A DNA stretch of 64,000 nt from Chaunax sp. Z400 (taxonomy: Eukaryota; Chordata; Actinopteri; Lophiiformes; Chaunacidae). A program made the translations under genes and the position numbers. The notes below the pieces were generated by a model that worked only from the letters and a program-made list of their open reading frames with translations, ran no database searches and had not been told where the DNA came from. Location: assembly GCA_037577475.1 (NCBI GenBank), contig CM075195.1:24827399-24891398 (forward strand), given 5' to 3'. Numbering within the stretch: position 1 is the first letter of the stretch; each line of letters begins with the position of its first letter. Shown piece by piece: positions 30,283 through 41,976 of the stretch.

Positions 30283-33255
30283 GGAAAGGTAGTTAGGTTA
30301 AGTGAACATGTTTCTGTTTCCTTTCTTTTCCTTCCTTTTCCTATCAGTGTTTAGTTAGCATTTGACGAGAGAGTTAGCTCAGGATTTTGTTTGTTATTTT
30401 GGCATTGGTTTTCCCTGAAGTCAAGCTTCATTTACCAAAACTACATTCACATCTTTGTAGCAAAAATTGTAAATAATGTTCCCTTCTATAAAAGAAACAT
30501 TGTAACTAGCAGTTGTTAATTGGAACCGCTGTGTTTTCAGCACTTAGCATGAAGCGTAGGGGTGACCTGCCATTTTTTTTACTGTTTTGTTTTGTTTTCG
30601 GACAGGTAGTTAGGTTAAGTGAACATGTTTCTGTTCCTTCCTTTTCCTATCAGTGTTTAGTTAGCATTTGACGAGAGAGTTACCTCAGGATTTTGTTTGT
30701 TATTTTGGCCTTGGTTCTCCCTGAAGTCAAGCTTCATTTGCAAAAACTACATTCACATCTTTGTAGCAATTATTGTAAATAATGTTCCCTTCTATAAAAG
30801 AAACATTGTAACTAGCAGTTGTTAATAGGAACCGCTGTGTTTTCAGCACTTAGCATGAAGCGTAGGGGTGAGCTGCCATTTTTTTTTACTGTTTTGTTTT
30901 GTTTTGTTTTCGGACAGGTAGTTAGGTTAAGTGAACATGTTCTGTTCCTTCCTTTTCCTATCAGTGTTTAGTTAGCATTTGACGAGAGAGTTAGCTCAGG
31001 ATTTTGTTTGTTATTTTGGCCTTGGTTCTCCCTGAAGTCAAGCTTCATTTGCAAAAACTACATTCACATCTTTGTAGCAATTATTGTAAATAATGTTCCC
31101 TTCTATAAAAGAAACATTGTAACTAGCAGTTGTTAATAGGAACCGCTGTGTTTTCAGCACTTAGCATGAAGCGTAGGGGTGAGCTGCCATTTTTTTTTAC
31201 TGTTTTGTTTTGTTTTCGGACAGGTAGTTAGGTTAAGTGAAAATGTTTCTGTTCCTTCCTTTTCCTATCAGTGTTTAGTTAGCATTTGACGAGAGAGTTA
31301 GCTCAGGATTTTGTTTGTTATTTTGGCATTGGTTCTCCCTGAAGTCAAGCTTCATTTGCAAAAACTACATTCACATCTTTGTAGCAATTATTGTAAATAA
31401 TGTTCCCTTCTATAAAAGAAACATTGTAACTAGCAGTTGTTAATAGGAACCGCTGTGTTTTCAGCACTTAGCATGAAGCGTAGGGGTGAGCTGCCATTTT
31501 TTTTACTGTTTTGTTTTGTTATCGGACAGGTAGTTAGGTTAAGTGAACATGTTTCTGTTCCTTCCTTTTCCTATCAGTGTTTAGTTAGCATTTGACGAGA
31601 GAGTTAGCTCAGGATTTTGTTTGTTATTTTGGCATTGGTTCTCCCTGAAGTCAAGCTTCATTTGCAAAAACTACATTCACATCTTTGTAGCAAAAATTGT
31701 AAATAATGTTCCCTTCTATAAAAGAAACATTGTAACTAGCAGTTGTTAATTGGAACCGCTGTGTTTTCAGCACTTAGCATGAAGCGTAGGGGTGAGCTGC
31801 CATTTTTTTTACTGTTTTGTTTTGTTTTCGGACAGGTAGTTAGGTTAAGTGAACATGTTTCTGTTCCTTCCTTTTCCTATCAGTGTTTAGTTAGCATTTG
31901 ACGAGAGAGTTACCTCAGGATTTTGTTTGTTATTTTGGCCTTGGTTCTCCCTGAAGTCAAGCTTCATTTGCAAAAACTACATTCACATCTTTGTAGGAAT
32001 TATTGTAAATAATGTTCCCTCCTATAAAAGAAACATTGTAACTAGCAGTTGTTAATAGGAACCGCTGTGTTTTCAGCACTTAGGATGAAGCGTAGGGGTG
32101 AGCTGCCATTTTTTTTTACTGTTTTGTTTTGTTTTCGGACAGGTAGTTAGGTTAAGTGAACATGTTTCTGTTCCTTCCTTTTCCTATCAGTGTTTAGTTA
32201 GCATTTGACGAGAGAGTTACCTCAGGATTTTGTTTGTTATTTTGGCCTTGGTTCTCCCTGAAGTCAAGCTTCATTTGCAAAAACTACATTCACATCTTTG
32301 TAGCAATTATTGTAAATAATGTTCCCTTCTATAAAAGAAACATTGTAACTAGCAGTTGTTAATAGGAACCGCTGTGTTTTCAGCACTTAGCATGAAGCGT
32401 AGGGGTGAGCTGCCATTTTTTTTACTGTTTTGTTTTGTTATCGGACAGGTAGTTAGGTTAAGTGAACATGTTCTGTTCCTTCCTTTTCCTATCAGTGTTT
32501 AGTTAGCATTTGACGAGAGAGTTAGCTCAGGATTTTGTTTGTTATTTTGGCCTTGGTTCTCCCTGAAGTCAAGCTTCATTTGCAAAAACTACATTCACAT
32601 CTTTGTAGCAATTATTGTAAATAATGTTCCCTTCTATAAAAGAAACATTGTAACTAGCAGTTGTTAATAGGAACCGCTGTGTTTTCAGCACTTAGCATGA
32701 AGCGTAGGGGTGAGCTGCCATTTTTTTTACTGTTTTGTTTTGTTTTCGGACAGGTAGTTAGGTTAAGTGAACATGTTTCTGTTCCTTCCTTTTCCTACCA
32801 GTGTTTAGTTAGCATTTGACGAGAGAGTTAGCTCAGGATTTTGTTTGTTATTTTGGCCTTGGTTCTTCCTGAAGTCAAGCTTCATTTGCAAAAACTACAT
32901 TCACATCATTGTAGCAATTATTGTAATTAATGTTCCCTTCTATAAAAGAAACATTGTAACTAGCAGTTGTTAATAGGAGTTAGCATTTGACGAGAGAGTT
33001 ACCTCAGGATTTTGTTTGTTATTTTGGCCTTGGTTCACCCTGAAGTCAAGCTTCATTTATGAAACCTACTCACCTCTTTGTAGCAATTATTGTAAACAGT
33101 GGCTCATTTTAGTGTAGTAATTATTGAGACTATATTCCATTCATATAAAAAATATTGTAAATAGTATTTGTGAATAGAAACCACTGTGTTTTCATCACTT
33201 AGCATGAAGTGTAGGGGTGAGCTGCCATTTTTTTTTACTGTTTTGTTTTGTTTTA
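30283..33255 (+). repeat. Nine-monomer HOR, copy 2 (2,973 bp)
   Basis: Heads lie at 30283, 30600, 30912, 31218, 31524, 31830, 32137, 32443 and 32748, in the same monomer order as copy 1. Differences seen: a one-T longer run before the GTGAAAATG unit; an 8-T run, not 7, before the eighth unit; and ATCGG rather than TTCGG before that unit. The ATCGG form is kept in copies 3 and 4 but is absent from copy 1 and from the unit at 43818. The diagnostic GTAGGAATTATTG/CCCTCCTAT/CTTAGGATG set is in the unit at 31830. Confidence 0.9.
32979..33255 (+). repeat. Divergent variant monomer V, copy 10
   Basis: A 277-bp common V form at the end of the second nine-monomer HOR copy, followed by the L unit at 33256. 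Confidence 0.92.
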
Positions 33256-34496
33256 GGAAAGGTAGTTAGGTTAAGTGAACATGTTTCTGTTTCCTTTCTT
33301 TTCCTTCCTTTTCCTATCAGTGTTTAGTTAGCATTTGACGAGAGAGTTAGCTCAGGATTTTGTTTGTTATTTTGGCATTGGTTTTCCCTGAAGTCAAGCT
33401 TCATTTACCAAAACTACATTCACATCTTTGTAGCAAAAATTGTAAATAATGTTCCCTTCTATAAAAGAAACATTGTAACTAGCAGTTGTTAATTGGAACC
33501 GCTGTGTTTTCAGCACTTAGCATGAAGCGTAGGGGTGACCTGCCATTTTTTTTACTGTTTTGTTTTGTTTTCGGACAGGTAGTTAGGTTAAGTGAACATG
33601 TTTCTGTTCCTTCCTTTTCCTATCAGTGTTTAGTTAGCATTTGACGAGAGAGTTACCTCAGGATTTTGTTTGTTATTTTGGCCTTGGTTCTCCCTGAAGT
33701 CAAGCTTCATTTGCAAAAACTACATTCACATCTTTGTAGCAATTATTGTAAATAATGTTCCCTTCTATAAAAGAAACATTGTAACTAGCAGTTGTTAATA
33801 GGAACCGCTGTGTTTTCAGCACTTAGCATGAAGCGTAGGGGTGAGCTGCCATTTTTTTTTACTGTTTTGTTTTGTTTTGTTTTCGGACAGGTAGTTAGGT
33901 TAAGTGAACATGTTCTGTTCCTTCCTTTTCCTATCAGTGTTTAGTTAGCATTTGACGAGAGAGTTAGCTCAGGATTTTGTTTGTTATTTTGGCCTTGGTT
34001 CTCCCTGAAGTCAAGCTTCATTTGCAAAAACTACATTCACATCTTTGTAGCAATTATTGTAAATAATGTTCCCTTCTATAAAAGAAACATTGTAACTAGC
34101 AGTTGTTAATAGGAACCGCTGTGTTTTCAGCACTTAGCATGAAGCGTAGGGGTGAGCTGCCATTTTTTTTTACTGTTTTGTTTTGTTTTCGGACAGGTAG
34201 TTAGGTTAAGTGAAAATGTTTCTGTTCCTTCCTTTTCCTATCAGTGTTTAGTTAGCATTTGACGAGAGAGTTAGCTCAGGATTTTGTTTGTTATTTTGGC
34301 ATTGGTTCTCCCTGAAGTCAAGCTTCATTTGCAAAAACTACATTCACATCTTTGTAGCAATTATTGTAAATAATGTTCCCTTCTATAAAAGAAACATTGT
34401 AACTAGCAGTTGTTAATAGGAACCGCTGTGTTTTCAGCACTTAGCATGAAGCGTAGGGGTGAGCTGCCATTTTTTTTACTGTTTTGTTTTGTTATC

Positions 34497-34808
34497 GGAC
34501 AGGTAGTTAGGTTAAGTGAACATGTTTCTGTTCCTTCCTTTTCCTATCAGTGTTTAGTTAGCATTTGACGAGAGAGTTACCTCAGGATTTTGTTTGTTAT
34601 TTTGGCCTTGGTTCTCCCTGAAGTCAAGCTTCATTTGCAAAAACTACATTCACATCTTTGTAGCAATTATTGTAAATAATGTTCCCTTCTATAAAAGAAA
34701 CATTGTAACTAGCAGTTGTTAATAGGAACCGCTGTGTTTTCAGCACTTAGCATGAAGCGTAGGGGTGAGCTGCCATTTTTTTTTACTGTTTTGTTTTGTT
34801 TTGTTTTC
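34497..34808 (+). repeat. Hybrid monomer, A head on K body (exchange point)
   Basis: The unit follows GTTATCGG, as fifth (A) monomers do. By TTACCTC it is K-type, and it ends with a 9-T run and three GTTTT units exactly like the second monomer of the HOR (27629, 30600, 33573). Pairing of monomer 5 with monomer 2 of another copy, with crossover between the head and TTACCTC, would produce this and duplicate monomers 3-4. That is the arrangement seen around it. Confidence 0.87.
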
Positions 34809-36874
34809 GGACAGGTAGTTAGGTTAAGTGAACATGTTCTGTTCCTTCCTTTTCCTATCAGTGTTTAGTTAGCATTTGACGAGAGAGTTAGCTCAGGATT
34901 TTGTTTGTTATTTTGGCCTTGGTTCTCCCTGAAGTCAAGCTTCATTTGCAAAAACTACATTCACATCTTTGTAGCAATTATTGTAAATAATGTTCCCTTC
35001 TATAAAAGAAACATTGTAACTAGCAGTTGTTAATAGGAACCGCTGTGTTTTCAGCACTTAGCATGAAGCGTAGGGGTGAGCTGCCATTTTTTTTACTGTT
35101 TTGTTTTGTTTTCGGACAGGTAGTTAGGTTAAGTGAAAATGTTTCTGTTCCTTCCTTTTCCTATCAGTGTTTAGTTAGCATTTGACGAGAGAGTTAGCTC
35201 AGGATTTTGTTTGTTATTTTGGCATTGGTTCTCCCTGAAGTCAAGCTTCATTTGCAAAAACTACATTCACATCTTTGTAGCAATTATTGTAAATAATGTT
35301 CCCTTCTATAAAAGAAACATTGTAACTAGCAGTTGTTAATAGGAACCGCTGTGTTTTCAGCACTTAGCATGAAGCGTAGGGGTGAGCTGCCATTTTTTTT
35401 ACTGTTTTGTTTTGTTATCGGACAGGTAGTTAGGTTAAGTGAACATGTTTCTGTTCCTTCCTTTTCCTATCAGTGTTTAGTTAGCATTTGACGAGAGAGT
35501 TAGCTCAGGATTTTGTTTGTTATTTTGGCATTGGTTCTCCCTGAAGTCAAGCTTCATTTGCAAAAACTACATTCACATCTTTGTAGCAAAAATTGTAAAT
35601 AATGTTCCCTTCTATAAAAGAAACATTGTAACTAGCAGTTGTTAATTGGAACCGCTGTGTTTTCAGCACTTAGCATGAAGCGTAGGGGTGAGCTGCCATT
35701 TTTTTTACTGTTTTGTTTTGTTTTCGGACAGGTAGTTAGGTTAAGTGAACATGTTTCTGTTCCTTCCTTTTCCTATCAGTGTTTAGTTAGCATTTGACGA
35801 GAGAGTTACCTCAGGATTTTGTTTGTTATTTTGGCCTTGGTTCTCCCTGAAGTCAAGCTTCATTTGCAAAAACTACATTCACATCTTTGTAGGAATTATT
35901 GTAAATAATGTTCCCTCCTATAAAAGAAACATTGTAACTAGCAGTTGTTAATAGGAACCGCTGTGTTTTCAGCACTTAGGATGAAGCGTAGGGGTGAGCT
36001 GCCATTTTTTTTTACTGTTTTGTTTTGTTTTCGGACAGGTAGTTAGGTTAAGTGAACATGTTTCTGTTCCTTCCTTTTCCTATCAGTGTTTAGTTAGCAT
36101 TTGACGAGAGAGTTACCTCAGGATTTTGTTTGTTATTTTGGCCTTGGTTCTCCCTGAAGTCAAGCTTCATTTGCAAAAACTACATTCACATCTTTGTAGC
36201 AATTATTGTAAATAATGTTCCCTTCTATAAAAGAAACATTGTAACTAGCAGTTGTTAATAGGAACCGCTGTGTTTTCAGCACTTAGCATGAAGCGTAGGG
36301 GTGAGCTGCCATTTTTTTTACTGTTTTGTTTTGTTATCGGACAGGTAGTTAGGTTAAGTGAACATGTTCTGTTCCTTCCTTTTCCTATCAGTGTTTAGTT
36401 AGCATTTGACGAGAGAGTTAGCTCAGGATTTTGTTTGTTATTTTGGCCTTGGTTCTCCCTGAAGTCAAGCTTCATTTGCAAAAACTACATTCACATCTTT
36501 GTAGCAATTATTGTAAATAATGTTCCCTTCTATAAAAGAAACATTGTAACTAGCAGTTGTTAATAGGAACCGCTGTGTTTTCAGCACTTAGCATGAAGCG
36601 TAGGGGTGAGCTGCCATTTTTTTTACTGTTTTGTTTTGTTTTCGGACAGGTAGTTAGGTTAAGTGAACATGTTTCTGTTCCTTCCTTTTCCTACCAGTGT
36701 TTAGTTAGCATTTGACGAGAGAGTTAGCTCAGGATTTTGTTTGTTATTTTGGCCTTGGTTCTTCCTGAAGTCAAGCTTCATTTGCAAAAACTACATTCAC
36801 ATCATTGTAGCAATTATTGTAATTAATGTTCCCTTCTATAAAAGAAACATTGTAACTAGCAGTTGTTAATAGGA

Positions 36875-37152
36875 GTTAGCATTTGACGAGAGAGTTACCT
36901 CAGGATTTTGTTTGTTATTTTGGCCTTGGTTCACCCTGAAGTCAAGCTTCATTTATGAAACCTACTCACCTCTTTGTAGCAATTATTGTAAACAGTGGCT
37001 CATTTTAGTGTAGTAATTATTGAGACTATATTCCATTCATATAAAAAATATTGTAAATAGTATTTGTGAATAGAAACCACTGTGTTTTCATCACTTAGCA
37101 TGAAGTGTAGGGGTGAGCTGCCATTTTTTTTTTACTGTTTTGTTTTGTTTTA
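36875..37152 (+). repeat. Divergent variant monomer V, copy 11
   Basis: A 278-bp unit, one base longer than most because its T-run is 10 instead of 9. Copy 12 shares the long run. It is preceded by the Y unit at 36644 and followed by the hybrid L/A unit at 37153. Confidence 0.92.
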
Positions 37153-37469
37153 GGAAAGGTAGTTAGGTTAAGTGAACATGTTTCTGTTTCCTTTCTTTTC
37201 CTTCCTTTTCCTATCAGTGTTTAGTTAGCATTTGACGAGAGAGTTAGCTCAGGATTTTGTTTGTTATTTTGGCATTGGTTCTCCCTGAAGTCAAGCTTCA
37301 TTTGCAAAAACTACATTCACATCTTTGTAGCAAAAATTGTAAATAATGTTCCCTTCTATAAAAGAAACATTGTAACTAGCAGTTGTTAATTGGAACCGCT
37401 GTGTTTTCAGCACTTAGCATGAAGCGTAGGGGTGAGCTGCCATTTTTTTTACTGTTTTGTTTTGTTTTC
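37153..37469 (+). repeat. Hybrid monomer, L head on A body (exchange point)
   Basis: The unit starts GGAAAGGTAG with the long pyrimidine tract of L, and continues with the A-type body and a plain GGGGTGAGCTG tail, where the L units at 27312, 30283, 33256 and 38897 have GGGGTGACCTG. The switch lies between the pyrimidine tract and TTCTCCC. Together with the hybrid at 34497 it shows exchange inside monomers, not at a fixed boundary. Confidence 0.87.
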
Positions 37470-38618
37470 GGACAGGTAGTTAGGTTAAGTGAACATGTTT
37501 CTGTTCCTTCCTTTTCCTATCAGTGTTTAGTTAGCATTTGACGAGAGAGTTACCTCAGGATTTTGTTTGTTATTTTGGCCTTGGTTCTCCCTGAAGTCAA
37601 GCTTCATTTGCAAAAACTACATTCACATCTTTGTAGGAATTATTGTAAATAATGTTCCCTCCTATAAAAGAAACATTGTAACTAGCAGTTGTTAATAGGA
37701 ACCGCTGTGTTTTCAGCACTTAGGATGAAGCGTAGGGGTGAGCTGCCATTTTTTTTTACTGTTTTGTTTTGTTTTCGGACAGGTAGTTAGGTTAAGTGAA
37801 CATGTTTCTGTTCCTTCCTTTTCCTATCAGTGTTTAGTTAGCATTTGACGAGAGAGTTACCTCAGGATTTTGTTTGTTATTTTGGCCTTGGTTCTCCCTG
37901 AAGTCAAGCTTCATTTGCAAAAACTACATTCACATCTTTGTAGCAATTATTGTAAATAATGTTCCCTTCTATAAAAGAAACATTGTAACTAGCAGTTGTT
38001 AATAGGAACCGCTGTGTTTTCAGCACTTAGCATGAAGCGTAGGGGTGAGCTGCCATTTTTTTTACTGTTTTGTTTTGTTATCGGACAGGTAGTTAGGTTA
38101 AGTGAACATGTTCTGTTCCTTCCTTTTCCTATCAGTGTTTAGTTAGCATTTGACGAGAGAGTTAGCTCAGGATTTTGTTTGTTATTTTGGCCTTGGTTCT
38201 CCCTGAAGTCAAGCTTCATTTGCAAAAACTACATTCACATCTTTGTAGCAATTATTGTAAATAATGTTCCCTTCTATAAAAGAAACATTGTAACTAGCAG
38301 TTGTTAATAGGAACCGCTGTGTTTTCAGCACTTAGCATGAAGCGTAGGGGTGAGCTGCCATTTTTTTTACTGTTTTGTTTTGTTTTCGGACAGGTAGTTA
38401 GGTTAAGTGAACATGTTTCTGTTCCTTCCTTTTCCTACCAGTGTTTAGTTAGCATTTGACGAGAGAGTTAGCTCAGGATTTTGTTTGTTATTTTGGCCTT
38501 GGTTCTTCCTGAAGTCAAGCTTCATTTGCAAAAACTACATTCACATCATTGTAGCAATTATTGTAATTAATGTTCCCTTCTATAAAAGAAACATTGTAAC
38601 TAGCAGTTGTTAATAGGA

Positions 38619-38896
38619 GTTAGCATTTGACGAGAGAGTTACCTCAGGATTTTGTTTGTTATTTTGGCCTTGGTTCACCCTGAAGTCAAGCTTCATTTAT
38701 GAAACCTACTCACCTCTTTGTAGCAATTATTGTAAACAGTGGCTCATTTTAGTGTAGTAATTATTGAGACTATATTCCATTCATATAAAAAATATTGTAA
38801 ATAGTATTTGTGAATAGAAACCACTGTGTTTTCATCACTTAGCATGAAGTGTAGGGGTGAGCTGCCATTTTTTTTTTACTGTTTTGTTTTGTTTTA
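38619..38896 (+). repeat. Divergent variant monomer V, copy 12
   Basis: A 278-bp unit with a 10-T run, like copy 11. It is preceded by the Y unit at 38388 and followed by the L unit at 38897. It lies 5,735 bp before V13. Confidence 0.92.
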
Positions 38897-40750
38897 GGAA
38901 AGGTAGTTAGGTTAAGTGAACATGTTTCTGTTTCCTTTCTTTTCCTTCCTTTTCCTATCAGTGTTTAGTTAGCATTTGACGAGAGAGTTAGCTCAGGATT
39001 TTGTTTGTTATTTTGGCATTGGTTTTCCCTGAAGTCAAGCTTCATTTACCAAAACTACATTCACATCTTTGTAGCAAAAATTGTAAATAATGTTCCCTTC
39101 TATAAAAGAAACATTGTAACTAGCAGTTGTTAATTGGAACCGCTGTGTTTTCAGCACTTAGCATGAAGCGTAGGGGTGACCTGCCATTTTTTTTACTGTT
39201 TTGTTTTGTTTTCGGACAGGTAGTTAGGTTAAGTGAACATGTTTCTGTTCCTTCCTTTTCCTATCAGTGTTTAGTTAGCATTTGACGAGAGAGTTACCTC
39301 AGGATTTTGTTTGTTATTTTGGCCTTGGTTCTCCCTGAAGTCAAGCTTCATTTGCAAAAACTACATTCACATCTTTGTAGCAATTATTGTAAATAATGTT
39401 CCCTTCTATAAAAGAAACATTGTAACTAGCAGTTGTTAATAGGAACCGCTGTGTTTTCAGCACTTAGCATGAAGCGTAGGGGTGAGCTGCCATTTTTTTT
39501 TACTGTTTTGTTTTGTTTTGTTTTCGGACAGGTAGTTAGGTTAAGTGAACATGTTCTGTTCCTTCCTTTTCCTATCAGTGTTTAGTTAGCATTTGACGAG
39601 AGAGTTAGCTCAGGATTTTGTTTGTTATTTTGGCCTTGGTTCTCCCTGAAGTCAAGCTTCATTTGCAAAAACTACATTCACATCTTTGTAGCAATTATTG
39701 TAAATAATGTTCCCTTCTATAAAAGAAACATTGTAACTAGCAGTTGTTAATAGGAACCGCTGTGTTTTCAGCACTTAGCATGAAGCGTAGGGGTGAGCTG
39801 CCATTTTTTTTTACTGTTTTGTTTTGTTTTCGGACAGGTAGTTAGGTTAAGTGAAAATGTTTCTGTTCCTTCCTTTTCCTATCAGTGTTTAGTTAGCATT
39901 TGACGAGAGAGTTAGCTCAGGATTTTGTTTGTTATTTTGGCATTGGTTCTCCCTGAAGTCAAGCTTCATTTGCAAAAACTACATTCACATCTTTGTAGCA
40001 ATTATTGTAAATAATGTTCCCTTCTATAAAAGAAACATTGTAACTAGCAGTTGTTAATAGGAACCGCTGTGTTTTCAGCACTTAGCATGAAGCGTAGGGG
40101 TGAGCTGCCATTTTTTTTACTGTTTTGTTTTGTTATCGGACAGGTAGTTAGGTTAAGTGAACATGTTTCTGTTCCTTCCTTTTCCTATCAGTGTTTAGTT
40201 AGCATTTGACGAGAGAGTTAGCTCAGGATTTTGTTTGTTATTTTGGCATTGGTTCTCCCTGAAGTCAAGCTTCATTTGCAAAAACTACATTCACATCTTT
40301 GTAGCAAAAATTGTAAATAATGTTCCCTTCTATAAAAGAAACATTGTAACTAGCAGTTGTTAATTGGAACCGCTGTGTTTTCAGCACTTAGCATGAAGCG
40401 TAGGGGTGAGCTGCCATTTTTTTTACTGTTTTGTTTTGTTTTCGGACAGGTAGTTAGGTTAAGTGAACATGTTTCTGTTCCTTCCTTTTCCTATCAGTGT
40501 TTAGTTAGCATTTGACGAGAGAGTTACCTCAGGATTTTGTTTGTTATTTTGGCCTTGGTTCTCCCTGAAGTCAAGCTTCATTTGCAAAAACTACATTCAC
40601 ATCTTTGTAGGAATTATTGTAAATAATGTTCCCTCCTATAAAAGAAACATTGTAACTAGCAGTTGTTAATAGGAACCGCTGTGTTTTCAGCACTTAGGAT
40701 GAAGCGTAGGGGTGAGCTGCCATTTTTTTTTACTGTTTTGTTTTGTTTTC

Positions 40751-41976
40751 GGACAGGTAGTTAGGTTAAGTGAACATGTTTCTGTTCCTTCCTTTTCCTA
40801 TCAGTGTTTAGTTAGCATTTGACGAGAGAGTTACCTCAGGATTTTGTTTGTTATTTTGGCCTTGGTTCTCCCTGAAGTCAAGCTTCATTTGCAAAAACTA
40901 CATTCACATCTTTGTAGCAATTATTGTAAATAATGTTCCCTTCTATAAAAGAAACATTGTAACTAGCAGTTGTTAATTGGAACCGCTGTGTTTTCAGCAC
41001 TTAGCATGAAGCGTAGGGTTGAGCTGCCATTTTTTTTACTGTTTTGTTTTGTTTTCGGACAGGTAGTTAGGTTAAGTGAACATGTTTCTGTTCCTTCCTT
41101 TCCTATCAGTATTTAGTTAGCATTTGGCGAGAGAGTTAGCTCAGGATTTTGTTTGTTATTTTGGCCTTGGTTCTCCCTGAAGTCAAGCTTTATTTGCAAA
41201 AACTACATTCACATCTTTGTAGCAATTATTGTAAATAATGTTCCCTTCTATAAAAGAAACATTGTAACTAGCAGTTGTTAATAGGAACCGCTGTGTTTTC
41301 AGCACTTAGCATGAAGCGTAGGGGTGAGCTGCCATTTTTTTTTACTGTTTTGTTTTGTTTTCGGACAGGTAGTTAGGTTAAGTGAACATGTTTCTGTTCC
41401 TTCCTTTTCCTATCAGTGTTTAGATAGCATTTGACGAGAGAGTTAGCTCAGGATTTTGTTTGTTATTTTGGCCTTGGTTCTCCCTGAAGTCAAGCTTCAT
41501 TTGCAAAAACTACATTCACATCTTTGTAGCAATTATTGTAAATAATGTTCCCTTCTATAAAAGAAACATTGTAACTAGCAGTTGTTAATAGTAACCGCTG
41601 TGTTTTCAGCACTTCGCATGAAGCGTAGGGGTGAGCTGCCATTTTCTTTTTACTGTTTTGTTTTGTTTTCGGACAGGTAGTTAGGTTAAGTGAACATGTT
41701 TCTGTTCCTTCCTTTTCCTATCAGTGTTTAGTTAGCATTTGACGAGAGAGTTAGCTCAGGATTTTGTTTGTTATTTTGGCATTGGTTCTCCCTGAAATCA
41801 AGCTTCATTTGCAAAAACTACATTCACATCTTTGTAGCAAAAATTGTAAATAATGTTCCCTTCTATAAAAGAATCATTGTAACTAGCAGTTGTTAATTGG
41901 AACCGCTGTGTTTTCAGCACTTAGCATGAAGCGTAGGGGTGAGCTGCCATTTTTTTTACTGTTTTGTTTTGTTTTC
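40751..41976 (+). repeat. Four-monomer insert of right-zone type
   Basis: The units at 40751, 41057, 41363 and 41671 interrupt the nine-monomer series after its GTAGGAATT monomer. They introduce markers otherwise seen mostly beyond 47 kb: TTTGGCGAG, AATAGTAACC, CTTCGCATG, a C-interrupted T-run (TTTTCTTTTTAC) and CTGAAATCAAG. Private errors mark them: GCTTTATTT, AGTATTTAG and a shortened pyrimidine tract (CTTCCTTTCC) in the second, TAGATAGC in the third, AGAATCATTG in the fourth. A shortened form recurs at 46485-47403. Confidence 0.85.

Larger units (their letters stand above)
33256..37152 (+). repeat. Nine-monomer HOR, copy 3, expanded by three monomers (3,897 bp)
   Basis: Heads lie at 33256, 33573, 33885, 34191, 34497, 34809, 35114, 35420, 35726, 36033, 36339 and 36644, then V11. 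The order is L, K, S+GTTTT and GTGAAAATG, then a hybrid at 34497, then S+GTTTT and GTGAAAATG again, then the usual A, GGAATT, K, S and Y. The extra 924 bp is three monomers. The hybrid at 34497 marks the exchange point: an A-type head (ATCGG) on a K-type body (TTACCTC, GGCCTTGG, GCAATTATTG, AATAGG). Confidence 0.9.
37153..38896 (+). repeat. Nine-monomer HOR, copy 4, shortened by four monomers (1,744 bp)
   Basis: Heads lie at 37153, 37470 (GTAGGAATTATTG), 37777 (K), 38083 (S with ATCGG) and 38388 (Y), then V12. The first unit is a hybrid: L head and long pyrimidine tract, then CATTGG, TTCTCCC, CATTTGCAAA and GCAAAAATTG, as in the fifth (A) monomer. It lacks the TTTTCCC and TTTACCAAAAC of true L units in this HOR. 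Monomers 2-4 and parts of 1 and 5 are missing. The 1,229-bp deficit against copy 2 fits a crossover between monomers 1 and 5. Confidence 0.9.
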
